NCBI GenBank assembly: GCA_963603365.1
Contig: CAVCMI010000033.1
Coordinates: 1-64,000 of the forward strand
From: F23-D06 sp963603365
GTDB lineage: Bacteria > Bacteroidota > Bacteroidia > Bacteroidales > WCHB1-69
Reading direction: 5' to 3'
Length of the DNA: 64,000 nucleotides
The first letter of the stretch is position 1, and every line of letters starts with the position of its first letter. The position numbers and the translations under genes were made by a program. A model generated the notes under the pieces. The model saw only the letters and a list, made by a program, of their open reading frames with translations. It did no database searches and was not told where the DNA came from. Of the stretch, positions 35,735 to 44,649 are shown in pieces.

Positions 35735-36337
35735 ATGAATTACATTTCAGATGTCCTTTTTTGGATTTCAACTGGACTGCTCGTGCCCGTAGTCGTGCTG
35801 CTCATCTTCTTTTTTGTCCGTTCCTTGCTGCTGGCCGGGAGCTTTTTCGGCCAATATCTTGCCATTCGGCGCACGGCCTCACTGCTCGGCACGGCATTGA
35901 ACGGCCTTAACGAAGACAATGTGCAGACACTCAAAGAATCCCTTCCGCAGAAGAACCCGTCGCTTGTGGTGACCTATATGAGGCGTCTGCTTGACGCATC
36001 CGGCAATCCCGCCTTGCAGCAAAAACTGATTTCGGAATTTGAAATCAATGCCGACAAAGACCTCGCCGTGTCCAAAACATTGTGCAAAATGGGACCTATG
36101 TTAGGACTTATGGGTACGCTGATCCCGATGGGCCCCGCTCTGGTAGGACTCTCAACAGGCGACATTTCCTCGATGGCCTACAACATGCAGGTGGCTTTTG
36201 CTACAACGGTAGTGGGACTCTTTTCCGCCGCTATCGGCTTCATTACACAGCAGACCAAACAACGCTGGTACTTGCGCGACCTTAGCAACCTTGAATACGT
36301 GGCAGAATTGCTCAAAGCTAAAACGGGGGACAAATGA
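35735..36337 (+). CDS. hmuU: HmuU, MotA/TolQ/ExbB-family proton channel
   Basis: A 200-residue protein with an N-terminal helix (about 9-30), a cytoplasmic loop of about 85 residues, and a helix pair with KMGPMLGLMGTLIPMGPALVGL and AFATTVVGLFSAAIGF, the ExbB/TolQ core. ExbB-type channels use the proton gradient to drive partner proteins. The usual ExbD-like partner is probably the next gene, a one-helix DUF2149 protein overlapping by four bases. Together they may energise HmuS rather than TonB. Confidence 0.88.
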   Translation: MNYISDVLFWISTGLLVPVVVLLIFFFVRSLLLAGSFFGQYLAIRRTASLLGTALNGLNEDNVQTLKESLPQKNPSLVVTYMRRLLDASGNPALQQKLISEFEINADKDLAVSKTLCKMGPMLGLMGTLIPMGPALVGLSTGDISSMAYNMQVAFATTVVGLFSAAIGFITQQTKQRWYLRDLSNLEYVAELLKAKTGDK

Positions 36338-36663
36338 GACGGAGACTGATTGGAAAAGATGATGACGACAACGACCCGATGAGCGTTGTAGGCAACCTCT
36401 TTGATGTGGCTATGGTATTTGCCGTGGCCTTGATGGTGGCGCTGGTCACCCGTTACAATATGACCGAGATGCTGAACCAGGAGGATTTTACGATAGTAAA
36501 GAATCCCGGCAAAGACAATATGGAGATTATCACGAAAGAAGGGGAGAAAATCAGCCGTTATACGCCCTCAGAGGATTCGTCTTCAGACGAAGGGCGTAGG
36601 GGAAAGAGAATCGGTACAGCTTATGAACTCGAGAACGGCGAAGTCATCTATGTGCCGGAATAG
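36334..36663 (+). CDS. hmuV: HmuV, DUF2149 single-span protein
   Basis: A 109-residue protein: an acidic N-terminus DDDDNDPMSVVGNLFD, one membrane helix (about 24-43, VAMVFAVALMVALV) and a C-terminal soluble part. The topology and DPMSVVGNLFDVAMVFAVAL motif fit DUF2149, which accompanies ExbB-like channels and CobN-like proteins. It takes the place of ExbD. ATGA overlap with hmuU. It is the last gene of the hmu operon. Confidence 0.8.
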   Translation: MRRRLIGKDDDDNDPMSVVGNLFDVAMVFAVALMVALVTRYNMTEMLNQEDFTIVKNPGKDNMEIITKEGEKISRYTPSEDSSSDEGRRGKRIGTAYELENGEVIYVPE

Positions 36664-37082
36664 GCTTTTGACCATTGTTGTCTGACATGACATATCAGCT
36701 GACAAGTTCAACGTGGAAAGTAAAAAAACGGCATAAAAAAAGTGTTATAGTTGCACATTCAAACAGATGAACTTCCTAATTCCTAATTGAACAAACTGAC
36801 TAAAACGATCTTCATGTTTACGCTTGCGGTCTGCCTTGTTGCGCAGATGCCGCAGTGCGGCGTCTTTGTCTGCGGACGCTCTATAGTGAGCGACGTTGAC
36901 GGCAACTACGACCACTTAGGAATTGTTGAATTAGGAATTAGGAATTAGGAATTAGGAATTTGCGTAATGCCTCTAAGTTCTAAAATCTAAGCGCTAAGCG
37001 CTGTACCCGGTCAAGGGTGAGAAACTTGAATCTGTCCAGCCTTTTCGGCCGTCACGGGAAACTATCGTAGGCGGCTTTTTTG
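36664..37082. other. Intergenic region with heptamer repeats and a doubtful small frame
   Basis: This gap before the M16 peptidase gene holds an inverted pair of AATTAGG-type repeats (36773-36788 and 36916-36960) around about 125 bases. Between them an open frame of 44 codons (36814-36948, or 53 from TTG 36787) begins with a signal-peptide-like stretch and runs into the repeat itself. It has no recognisable homology and may be a gene remnant. No terminator with a clear T run was seen after hmuV. Confidence 0.5.
36929..36960 (+). repeat. Tandem AATTAGG heptamer repeat
   Basis: Four perfect copies of AATTAGG plus a partial fifth. The complement, CCTAATT twice, occurs at 36773-36788, so the region can fold into a long hairpin around the sequence between. 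Confidence 0.9.
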
Positions 37083-37090
37083 TATTTTTG
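37083..37090 (+). promoter_or_regulatory. -7 box for the M16 peptidase gene
   Basis: TATTTTTG (TAnnTTTG), 50 bases upstream of the start at 37141. Confidence 0.6.
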
Positions 37091-37140
37091 CCGTCTTGTT
37101 TTTCTGCCGTAAAATTGATTATTAACAATTTATACAACGT

Positions 37141-40047
37141 ATGAGAAAATATCTGTTACTCCTGATGGCGGCGCTATTTATGCTTCCCGCCATGCTTTCC
37201 GCACAAAAAAAGTATGAATATGTGTCCTATTCGCACGATTCGCTGCACACACGCATCTACACCCTCGACAATGGGCTCAAGGTATTCCTTACGGTCTACA
37301 AGGATTCGCCCCGCATACAGTGTCTGATCCCCGTACGCGTGGGCAGCAAGCATGACCCCGCAGAAACCACCGGCCTGGCGCACTACCTCGAACATCTGAT
37401 GTTCAAAGGCACTCCCAGTTTCGGTACACTCGACTGGAATGCCGAGATGCCGCTGCTCGACCGCATAGAACGGGAATTCGAGGTCTATCGCATACAGACC
37501 GACAAGGCGGTGCGCGACAGCATCTACCACATCATCGACAGTCTGTCGTACGTGGCCAGCGGCTATGCTATCCCCAACGAGTATGACAAGATGATGAATT
37601 TCATCGGCTCGCAAGGCACCAACGCCGCCACCTCGAACGACTATACGGTTTATATCGAGGACATCCCGTCCAACCAGCTGGAAAACTGGGCTGTCATTCA
37701 GGCAGACCGCTTCATGAACCCCGTGCTGCGCCTGTTCCACACCGAACTGGAAACGGTATATGAAGAGAAGAACACCTCCTTGGCCAACGACTCCCGCCAG
37801 GCCAACGAGGCTATGCTCAAGGCGCTGTTTCCCAACAGCCCATATGGACAACAGACAACGCTCGGCCGCGCCGAACACCTCAAAAACCCTTCGATTACCA
37901 ATATCCGCAATTTCGTCTCCGCCTATTATGTGCCCAACAACATGGCCATTTGCCTTTCGGGCGACTTTGACTATGACGAGGCCATAGCCGTCATTGACCG
38001 CTATTTCGGTAAAATGCAGCCCAAAGAAATTCCGCACTATACCATACGCAAAGAGACCCCCATCGAAGTTCCCGTCGAATGCGAGGTTGTCGGACACGAG
38101 GCCCCTTTTGTCACTGTTGCCTTCAGGATGGACCTTCCGGCAAACCACAAGGACATCTACATACTGCGCATGCTCGACAATATGCTGTCAAACGGGAAAT
38201 GCGGCATCATCGACTTGAACCTCAACCAGAAGCATCTCGTCTCATCGGCTTCTGCCTATCCTTACGTGCTCTGCGACAATTCGGCATACGTGCTCTATGC
38301 GCGACCCAATGCCGGACAGTCCTTAGAGGAGGCCAAAGACCTGCTGCTCGCGCAGGTCGAACTGCTCAAGCAAGGCGAGTTCGACGAAGATCTCCTTCGG
38401 GCATCCGTCAACAACATGAGACTCGGCGAAATGAAGAAACTGGGCAGCAACCGCTCCCGGGCCTTTATGCTCGCCAATGCGTTTGAAAACGACATCGATT
38501 GGTACTATGCCTCGCAGAGCACTGACCTGTACAGCAAGATCACGAAAGAAGACATCCTCGCCTTCGCCAAACGCCACTTCAAGGAGGGCAACTATGTCGT
38601 CGTCTATAAACGTCAGGGAGAGCCCTCGGAGACCGTCAAGGTTTCAAAACCGGCCATCACCGCCATTCAGCTAAACCGCGATGCAGAATCCGATTTCTTC
38701 AAGCAGGTCAGAGCGCGCCAGGTGAAGCCCATAGAGCCCGTGTTCGTAGATTTCAGCCAATCAATCACCTTTGACAGTTACCGCGATGCAGCCCTCAATT
38801 ACGTTCACAATGACGAGGACGGCACATTCACGCTGAAAATCCTCTTCAATGCCGGAGAACTCAATGACTTGTACCTGCCTTGTGCCGTTCGTTACCTCGA
38901 CTTTCTCGGAACGACCAAAATGACCGCCGAAGAGGTGCAGACCCGTTTTTACCGCCTGGCCTGCAGTTACTACATCAACTGTTCAGACGTTGAAACCGAG
39001 ATTGTGCTCTCCGGGCTGTCAGAGAATTTCGGAGAGGCTTTGGACTTGATGATGGAGGTGCTTGCCAATGCCGCTCCTTCGGGCGAGGCGCTGCAGCATG
39101 TGATTGACGACGCACTGAAATCCCGTCAGGATGCCAAGAGCCGACAGAACAGTGTGATGAATTGCTTGCGCTCGTATGCCGAATATGGCCCCGGACTGGT
39201 CAATTACCAGCTTTCAAAAGAGCAGATCCGCAATATGGACGGCGAGAAGCTGCTGGCGAGCCTGCGAGCCCTGCTGCAGTACAAGCCGGAGTTTTTCTAT
39301 TACGGCCCGGCTCACCTGAAGAAACTGAAATCCGCCCTGAAGAAAAACTACAGGCTTCCCAAAGCATACGGAACGCCTTCCCCTTGCAAGAAAACAGAAC
39401 GCCTTGCCACTACGGAGAATGTGGTCTATTATGCCCCTTATCCCGCTCGCCAGTCGCGTGTGATCACCTCTATGCGCAGCGGCATGATGGACGCTTCCCT
39501 GCTGCCCGTCATCAACATGTATAACCAGTACTTCGGCGGCAGCATGAATGCCATCGTGTTTCAGGAGATGCGCGAGAAACGCTCATTGGCCTACTCCGCA
39601 ACGTCCGGATTCGTATGCCCCCACGATACCGCTGAATACATGTACAACTATTCTTATATAGCAACCCAAAACGACAAGATTGTTGATGCTCTCGCGGCTT
39701 TCGACTCCCTGTTCAACAACATGCCCGTGTCTGAAACGGCCTTCGAATTGGCACGCAAAGGGGCAAAGTCATCCATCGCCGCCAACCGCGTCACCAAAAT
39801 GGCTGTCCTGAACATGTACCAGCGCAACCGCAAGATGGGCATCGACCATGACTACCGCCGCGACTTCTACAGTCTCATTGACGCGTTCACCATGAAAGAC
39901 ATTCAGGACTTCAATGCCAAATATATCAGGAACAACCCGAAGACCTACATGATCCTGGCCGCCGAGGACGAAGTTGACTTCGAGGCCGTGCAGGCCCGCT
40001 TCGGACGTGTCGTGAAACTCTCCCTTGCCGACATCTTCGGTTACTGA
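37141..40047 (+). CDS. M16 family zinc metallopeptidase (pitrilysin type, exported)
   Basis: A 968-residue protein with a signal peptide (1-21) and the full four-domain M16A/M16B fused architecture. The inverted zinc motif HxxEH is H81-x-x-E84-H85 (HYLEHLMFKG), with the distal Glu near residue 203 in ETVYEEKNTS. The second half (about 500-968) keeps the inactive paired domains, including REMREKRSLAYSA-type substrate-binding elements near residue 815. It degrades peptides in the periplasm. A new transcript is likely from the -7 box at 37083. Confidence 0.93.
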   Translation: MRKYLLLLMAALFMLPAMLSAQKKYEYVSYSHDSLHTRIYTLDNGLKVFLTVYKDSPRIQCLIPVRVGSKHDPAETTGLAHYLEHLMFKGTPSFGTLDWNAEMPLLDRIEREFEVYRIQTDKAVRDSIYHIIDSLSYVASGYAIPNEYDKMMNFIGSQGTNAATSNDYTVYIEDIPSNQLENWAVIQADRFMNPVLRLFHTELETVYEEKNTSLANDSRQANEAMLKALFPNSPYGQQTTLGRAEHLKNPSITNIRNFVSAYYVPNNMAICLSGDFDYDEAIAVIDRYFGKMQPKEIPHYTIRKETPIEVPVECEVVGHEAPFVTVAFRMDLPANHKDIYILRMLDNMLSNGKCGIIDLNLNQKHLVSSASAYPYVLCDNSAYVLYARPNAGQSLEEAKDLLLAQVELLKQGEFDEDLLRASVNNMRLGEMKKLGSNRSRAFMLANAFENDIDWYYASQSTDLYSKITKEDILAFAKRHFKEGNYVVVYKRQGEPSETVKVSKPAITAIQLNRDAESDFFKQVRARQVKPIEPVFVDFSQSITFDSYRDAALNYVHNDEDGTFTLKILFNAGELNDLYLPCAVRYLDFLGTTKMTAEEVQTRFYRLACSYYINCSDVETEIVLSGLSENFGEALDLMMEVLANAAPSGEALQHVIDDALKSRQDAKSRQNSVMNCLRSYAEYGPGLVNYQLSKEQIRNMDGEKLLASLRALLQYKPEFFYYGPAHLKKLKSALKKNYRLPKAYGTPSPCKKTERLATTENVVYYAPYPARQSRVITSMRSGMMDASLLPVINMYNQYFGGSMNAIVFQEMREKRSLAYSATSGFVCPHDTAEYMYNYSYIATQNDKIVDALAAFDSLFNNMPVSETAFELARKGAKSSIAANRVTKMAVLNMYQRNRKMGIDHDYRRDFYSLIDAFTMKDIQDFNAKYIRNNPKTYMILAAEDEVDFEAVQARFGRVVKLSLADIFGY

Positions 40048-40087
40048 GGAAGCGGCATTTCTTGTAACTCTTTTGTTGAACGAATTG

Positions 40088-41572
40088 ATGATGACAATGA
40101 AAAAACGCGTTTTCCTTACCGGCGCCACCGGTGTGATGGGGTGGGCGGGACTGCAGGAACTGCTCCGAAAGCCTGACCTGTACGACGTGACAATCCTGGC
40201 ACGCCGCAGCGAAAAGAACATCAAGAAACTGGAATGTGTCAAGGACAAGGTCCGCATAGTATGGGGCGACCTGACCCGGTACGAGGATGTGCTCGCCGGC
40301 GTCAAAGGGGCAGACTATGTGCTGCATGTGGGCGGCATGGTTTCACCGTCTGCCGACTATTATCCTAAAAAGACTATGCATGTGAACGTCACCTCGGCAC
40401 AGAACGTAGTAAATGCTGTTTTGGCGCAGCCCAATGCCGATGATATCAAGGTGGTTTACATAGGGTCGGTGGCACAGACCTCCGACCGCAATGCGCCGTT
40501 GCATTGGGGACGCACCGGCGACCCCGTTTGCGCCAGCGTCTATGACCACTACGGCATCAGCAAGATCAAGGCGGAGCGCATCTTTGCCGACTCGGGGCTC
40601 AAGCATTGGGTCAGCCTCCGGCAGTCGGGCATACTCTATCCCGGCATACTCAAGAACTTCGACCCCATTATGTTCCATGTGCCGGTCAGGGGGGTGCTCG
40701 AATGGGCCACCGTGGAAGATTCCGGCCGGCTGCTCGCCAATGTGTGCGGCGACGACGTGCCCGAATGTTTCTGGAACCGTTTCTACAACATCAGCAGCGG
40801 CCCCGGCTTCCGGATGACCAACTACAAGTTTGAACGTCTTATCCTCCAGGCCGTACACTGCCCGCCGCCCGAAAAGCTGTTCGATGCCAACTGGTTCGTG
40901 TTGCGCAACTTTCACGGACAATATTACCTCGATGCAGACGTGCTGGACAATTTCCTGCATTTTCGCCGCCATAATGACGCCGAATCTTACTTTGAGGAGA
41001 TGAGCCGCAACTTGCCCGGCTATTTCAAGATGGCAAAAACAGTGCCGGCAGGCCTTGTCAAAGCCGTGATGTCGCGGATGGCCAACAAAAAGCAATGGGG
41101 AACACAATGGTGGATCAAACACAACGACCAGAACCGCATAAAGGCTTATTACGGCAGCGTCGAGAACTGGCGCAGCATCCCGGACTGGAAAGATATGGAC
41201 TTGTCTGAACCGCCCGGCATAGAGCATGCTGTCCATATAGACCATGGCTACGATGAGAGCAAGCCGTTGTCTGAGCTTTCGCTGTGCGAATTGCAGCAAG
41301 CGGCCGAGTTCAGGGGCGGCAAGCTTTTGTCAGACTCCTATGACGGGAACGCCGAAAAGAAACTGACCTGGCAATGCCACAAGGGGCATCGCTTCGAGGC
41401 TTCGCCGAAAATTGTTCTTCTTGGCGGGCACTGGTGCCCCGACTGTCTGCCTCCGGCATGGGATTATGACGACCTTGCACGGCACAGCCCGTTCTTTGCC
41501 CAAGTTTGGCTGCCCCAGCACCAAGGAGAACACAACGTTTATGGCCCTGAAATTTTTGAAGGATGGGAATGA
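40088..41572 (+). CDS. NAD-dependent epimerase/dehydratase fused to a C-terminal zinc ribbon
   Basis: A 494-residue protein (ATG choices at 40088, 40091 and 40097 differ by three residues). The N-terminal Rossmann domain begins KRVFLTGATGVMGWAG and has the YGISKIKAE active-site Tyr/Lys motif (YxxxK) of extended SDR enzymes. The last 75 residues contain a Cys/His ribbon, WQCHKGHRFEAS...HWCPDC, about 26 residues apart, which resembles treble-clef or rubredoxin-like knuckles found on nucleic-acid or membrane-associated proteins. The fusion is unusual; the substrate is unknown. It lies 40 bases after the peptidase gene and overlaps the next gene. Confidence 0.8.
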   Translation: MMTMKKRVFLTGATGVMGWAGLQELLRKPDLYDVTILARRSEKNIKKLECVKDKVRIVWGDLTRYEDVLAGVKGADYVLHVGGMVSPSADYYPKKTMHVNVTSAQNVVNAVLAQPNADDIKVVYIGSVAQTSDRNAPLHWGRTGDPVCASVYDHYGISKIKAERIFADSGLKHWVSLRQSGILYPGILKNFDPIMFHVPVRGVLEWATVEDSGRLLANVCGDDVPECFWNRFYNISSGPGFRMTNYKFERLILQAVHCPPPEKLFDANWFVLRNFHGQYYLDADVLDNFLHFRRHNDAESYFEEMSRNLPGYFKMAKTVPAGLVKAVMSRMANKKQWGTQWWIKHNDQNRIKAYYGSVENWRSIPDWKDMDLSEPPGIEHAVHIDHGYDESKPLSELSLCELQQAAEFRGGKLLSDSYDGNAEKKLTWQCHKGHRFEASPKIVLLGGHWCPDCLPPAWDYDDLARHSPFFAQVWLPQHQGEHNVYGPEIFEGWE

Positions 41573-42315
41573 TGAACGGGATTATGAAGTTCTTTTTTTC
41601 TTTGTTTCTGATGGCGTTTCCGGCAACCCGCCTTTCGGCACAGTTGCAGGATTGCGGCACGGCGAAGGACAGCGAGGGAAACCTTTACCGCACGGTGCTG
41701 CTGGGGAAGCAGTGCTGGATGCGCGACAACTTGCGGGTGACGCACACCCCGGACGGCAGGGAACTGAAGGCTTTCCCGCGCGGTTCCGGGCTTGAACGGT
41801 TCCCTGGAGGTAACCCTGCCAATATGCTGCAGTACGGACTGTTCTATACATGGACCGAAGCCATGAACGGCGCCCCGGCGACGGAGAATGTCCCGAGCGG
41901 CGTGCAAGGCATCTGCCCCGACGGATGGCATCTGCCCTCCAATTCCGAATGGATGGGGTTGGAAGACTTTCTGGGCTACCGCGACGAGTACCGTTGCGGC
42001 ACCGACGTGAACAATGTGGCGAAAGCCATGGCCTCCCGCGAAGGTTGGACAGCCCAGTCTCCGCTCCATACGCCGTGCAGCATAGCTGAAACCCCGGAAA
42101 ACAATGACGCCTCCGGCTTCTGCGCCCTGCCGTCAGGCAGCTTTTGGAAAGGACTCGACGGCTTCGGCTCGAACACGGGCTTCTGGACAGCCTCTGAAGG
42201 CAGCGAGACCACGGCCCCGGTCCATTGTTTTTCGGCATCCAATGCAACAGTCGAAATAAACTGCACCCCTAAAGAGGCTGCTTATCCGATACGCTGCCTG
42301 AAAGACACAAACTGA
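41563..42315 (+). CDS. Secreted FISUMP-domain protein
   Basis: A 250-residue protein with a signal peptide (about 1-26, ending LSAQ) and a Fibrobacter succinogenes major paralogous (FISUMP) domain: NLYRTVLLGKQCWMRDNLRVT, YGLFYTWTEAMN, GICPDGWHLPSNSEWMGLEDF and a conserved C-terminal PIRCLKD. These C-lectin-like modules are surface-exposed and often numerous in Bacteroidota and Fibrobacterota; the ligand is unknown. Start options 41563, 41569 and 41572 overlap the end of the preceding gene. Confidence 0.85.
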   Translation: MGMMNGIMKFFFSLFLMAFPATRLSAQLQDCGTAKDSEGNLYRTVLLGKQCWMRDNLRVTHTPDGRELKAFPRGSGLERFPGGNPANMLQYGLFYTWTEAMNGAPATENVPSGVQGICPDGWHLPSNSEWMGLEDFLGYRDEYRCGTDVNNVAKAMASREGWTAQSPLHTPCSIAETPENNDASGFCALPSGSFWKGLDGFGSNTGFWTASEGSETTAPVHCFSASNATVEINCTPKEAAYPIRCLKDTN

Positions 42316-42344
42316 TTGTATAATCTTTGTACCAAAATGCAACA

Positions 42345-43646
42345 ATGACAAAATTTGAAGAATTACGCGCCAAATACCCCGTATTCACATACGAGGGATA
42401 TGAATACGTACGGAAAGGCGACGACTTGCACATGCAGTTCCGTTTCAGCATCGGAGACCGGATAACGTTCACGCCTTGTACCGTCCTGAGCCCCGGCATC
42501 TGGTCAAAATACCCCATCGACTTGTCAGAACTGGACGGTATAGTGTTCCACATCGGCATGATAGAACTGATAAGCTATTGGAAATGCACATGCAGCCCGA
42601 TTGTCCATGTCAAGCCATGCCGTTTGAACGAGGAACAGCAGGACTGGTGGCGCAAGTTGTACTGGAACGGCCTCGGCGAGTTTTTCTACAAAAACGGCGT
42701 CCGGACCAGTGTCGGCGACTTTATGGATTTCACGTTCGGCGCCAGCGCCGAGACGGCATCGTTCAAGTATCCGTTTGTGAAAGAGAGCAGCCGTGTGATT
42801 GTGCCGATAGGCGGAGGGAAGGACTCGGTGGTTACGCTCGAGGAACTGAGGCAGCACCGTCAAGTGGCGCCGTTCATCATAAACCCCAGAGGCGCCACCT
42901 CAGAATGTACGCGCATTGCCGGATTTGACGCCCCGGAGCAGGTCATAAGGATGCAGCGTACGATTGACCCGCTGCTGATAAGGCTCAACGGCGAGGGGTT
43001 CCTCAACGGACATACGCCTTTTTCCGCTATGTTGGCATTCTGTTCCGTGCTCGTCTCTGCTGTGACTGGCATCCGCGACGTGGCGCTCTCCAACGAGGCC
43101 AGCGCCAACGAGCCTACGGTCATAGGAACGCACATCAATCACCAATATTCCAAATCGCTGGAGTTTGAGCAGGATTTCCGCAACTATGTTGAACGGTTCA
43201 TGGGTGATGCCAACCATTATTTCAGTTACCTCCGCCCCTTCACGGAACTGCAGATCGCCGAGAAGTTCGCACGCTATCCCCAGTATTTCCATACGTTCAA
43301 GAGCTGCAATGCCGGAAGCAAGGAGAACAAGTGGTGCTGCAAGTGTCCAAAATGTCTTTTCGCCTACATCATCCTCTCGCCGTTCATTGACGATGCCGTG
43401 ATGATTGACATCTTTGGCGAAGACCTGCTCGACAACCCCGATCTGGAAAAAGTCTTTGACGAGCTGGCGGGCTTCTCTGCCCATAAGCCTTTCGAGTGTG
43501 TGGGGACAATAGGGGAGGTGAACGAGGCCCTGAAGCGCATCATGGAGAGCCGTAAGGACAAACACCTTATTAAGCATTACATCAATGTGCAGATGGGACA
43601 GATTGAAGACGCGCTGCTGGAGGATTATTTCAACATGGCGCCCTGA
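42345..43646 (+). CDS. PP-loop protein resembling MurL (UDP-MurNAc-L-Ala-L-Glu epimerase)
   Basis: A 433-residue protein. An N-terminal domain with FHIGMIELISYWKCTCSP is followed by a PP-loop ATP-pyrophosphatase motif IVPIGGGKDSVVTLEE (G156-S161) and a Cys-rich stretch SCNAGSKENKWCCKCPKC before the C-terminal helices. The same order is found, as far as I recall, in MurL, which adenylates and epimerises the terminal L-Glu of UDP-MurNAc-L-Ala-L-Glu in Xanthomonas and some actinobacteria. No murD gene is adjacent. ATG 42345 (MTKFEEL) is preferred to 42327. The fold is secure and the exact function moderate. Confidence 0.6.
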   Translation: MTKFEELRAKYPVFTYEGYEYVRKGDDLHMQFRFSIGDRITFTPCTVLSPGIWSKYPIDLSELDGIVFHIGMIELISYWKCTCSPIVHVKPCRLNEEQQDWWRKLYWNGLGEFFYKNGVRTSVGDFMDFTFGASAETASFKYPFVKESSRVIVPIGGGKDSVVTLEELRQHRQVAPFIINPRGATSECTRIAGFDAPEQVIRMQRTIDPLLIRLNGEGFLNGHTPFSAMLAFCSVLVSAVTGIRDVALSNEASANEPTVIGTHINHQYSKSLEFEQDFRNYVERFMGDANHYFSYLRPFTELQIAEKFARYPQYFHTFKSCNAGSKENKWCCKCPKCLFAYIILSPFIDDAVMIDIFGEDLLDNPDLEKVFDELAGFSAHKPFECVGTIGEVNEALKRIMESRKDKHLIKHYINVQMGQIEDALLEDYFNMAP

Positions 43647-43693
43647 ACGCTTTTCTCAACAGATTGAATAACAGAACCAAAAAAATAATAATA

Positions 43694-44569
43694 ATGAAAA
43701 AAACCACTTTGCTTGTCTTGGCTGCCGGCATGGGAAGCCGTTATGGCGGACTGAAACAGCTGGACCCTATGGGACCTAACGGCGAAACGATAATGGACTA
43801 CGCTGTCCGCTATGCCGCCGAGAGCGGATACGGGAAAACCGTCTTTGTCATCCGCCGTTCCATGGAAGAGGACTTCAGACGCCTCGTGCTTCCGCGCTAT
43901 GCCGACAAAATGCCTGTGGAGTATGTTTTCCAGGAATTGGACATGCTGCCTTCCGGCTTTTCTTTGAATGCGGAACGCAAGAAGCCATACGGCACGGCAC
44001 ATGCCATCCTTGTGGCGAAGGATGCCGTGCATGAACCTTTTACCGTCATTAATTCGGACGACTTCTATGGCAAGGAGGCCTTCAGAATCATGGCTGCCTT
44101 CTTGCAGGAAGAACAGTCTCCGGTACACCCGGTATATGCTATGGTAGGTTATCGTCTCGACAAGACTCTGTCCGAGAACGGAACAGTTTCAAGAGGAGTC
44201 TGTTCCACCGACGAGGACGGCTTTCTCAAAACCATTGAGGAGAACCGGAAGATTGCACGGAATGGACAAGTCATCGAAAACGCCGAAGAGGGCAGACACC
44301 GCACATTCACCGGTGAAGAGCCCGTCAGCATGAATTTCTGGGGGTTCACACCGGAGTTTTTCAACTGCCTTGAAGGCCTTTTTGCTGAATTTCTGAAAGA
44401 CAACCAACAGAACGTCACCGCCGAGTTTCCTATTCCCGACGTTATTTCCTATCTGATGGCAAATAGTCTTGCTCGCATCAAAGTGCTTCACAGTCAAGCC
44501 GAATGGTTTGGAGTCACCTATCAGGAAGACCGCCCCGGCGTCGTGGAGAAACTGAAACATGTAGAATAA
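43694..44569 (+). CDS. Sugar-phosphate nucleotidyltransferase
   Basis: A 291-residue protein with the NTP_transferase fold: TLLVLAAGMGSRYGGLKQLDPMGP (signature G-x-G-T/S-R and the K of GGLKQ), then AHAILVAKD and VINSDDFYG for metal binding. Typical products are NDP-sugars such as those used for cell-wall or capsule synthesis. The ATG 43694 (MKKTTLLVL) gives the standard start. It lies 47 bases after the MurL-like gene. The sugar cannot be told from the sequence. Confidence 0.88.
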   Translation: MKKTTLLVLAAGMGSRYGGLKQLDPMGPNGETIMDYAVRYAAESGYGKTVFVIRRSMEEDFRRLVLPRYADKMPVEYVFQELDMLPSGFSLNAERKKPYGTAHAILVAKDAVHEPFTVINSDDFYGKEAFRIMAAFLQEEQSPVHPVYAMVGYRLDKTLSENGTVSRGVCSTDEDGFLKTIEENRKIARNGQVIENAEEGRHRTFTGEEPVSMNFWGFTPEFFNCLEGLFAEFLKDNQQNVTAEFPIPDVISYLMANSLARIKVLHSQAEWFGVTYQEDRPGVVEKLKHVE

Positions 44570-44616
44570 CTGATAAAAAAATATTTAATTCACACCACAG
44601 ACAGTTATATTTTTCC

Positions 44617-44624
44617 TATTTTTG
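44617..44624 (+). promoter_or_regulatory. -7 box for yifB
   Basis: TATTTTTG (TAnnTTTG), 25 bases upstream of the start at 44650. Confidence 0.6.
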
Positions 44625-44649
44625 CAACTGAAAACAAAACAGGAAAAAA

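Noticed and set aside
36787..36948. Small secreted peptide gene between the heptamer arrays
   Set aside because: The frame runs into the repeats, has no homology I can see and no clear start; kept only as a doubtful frame.
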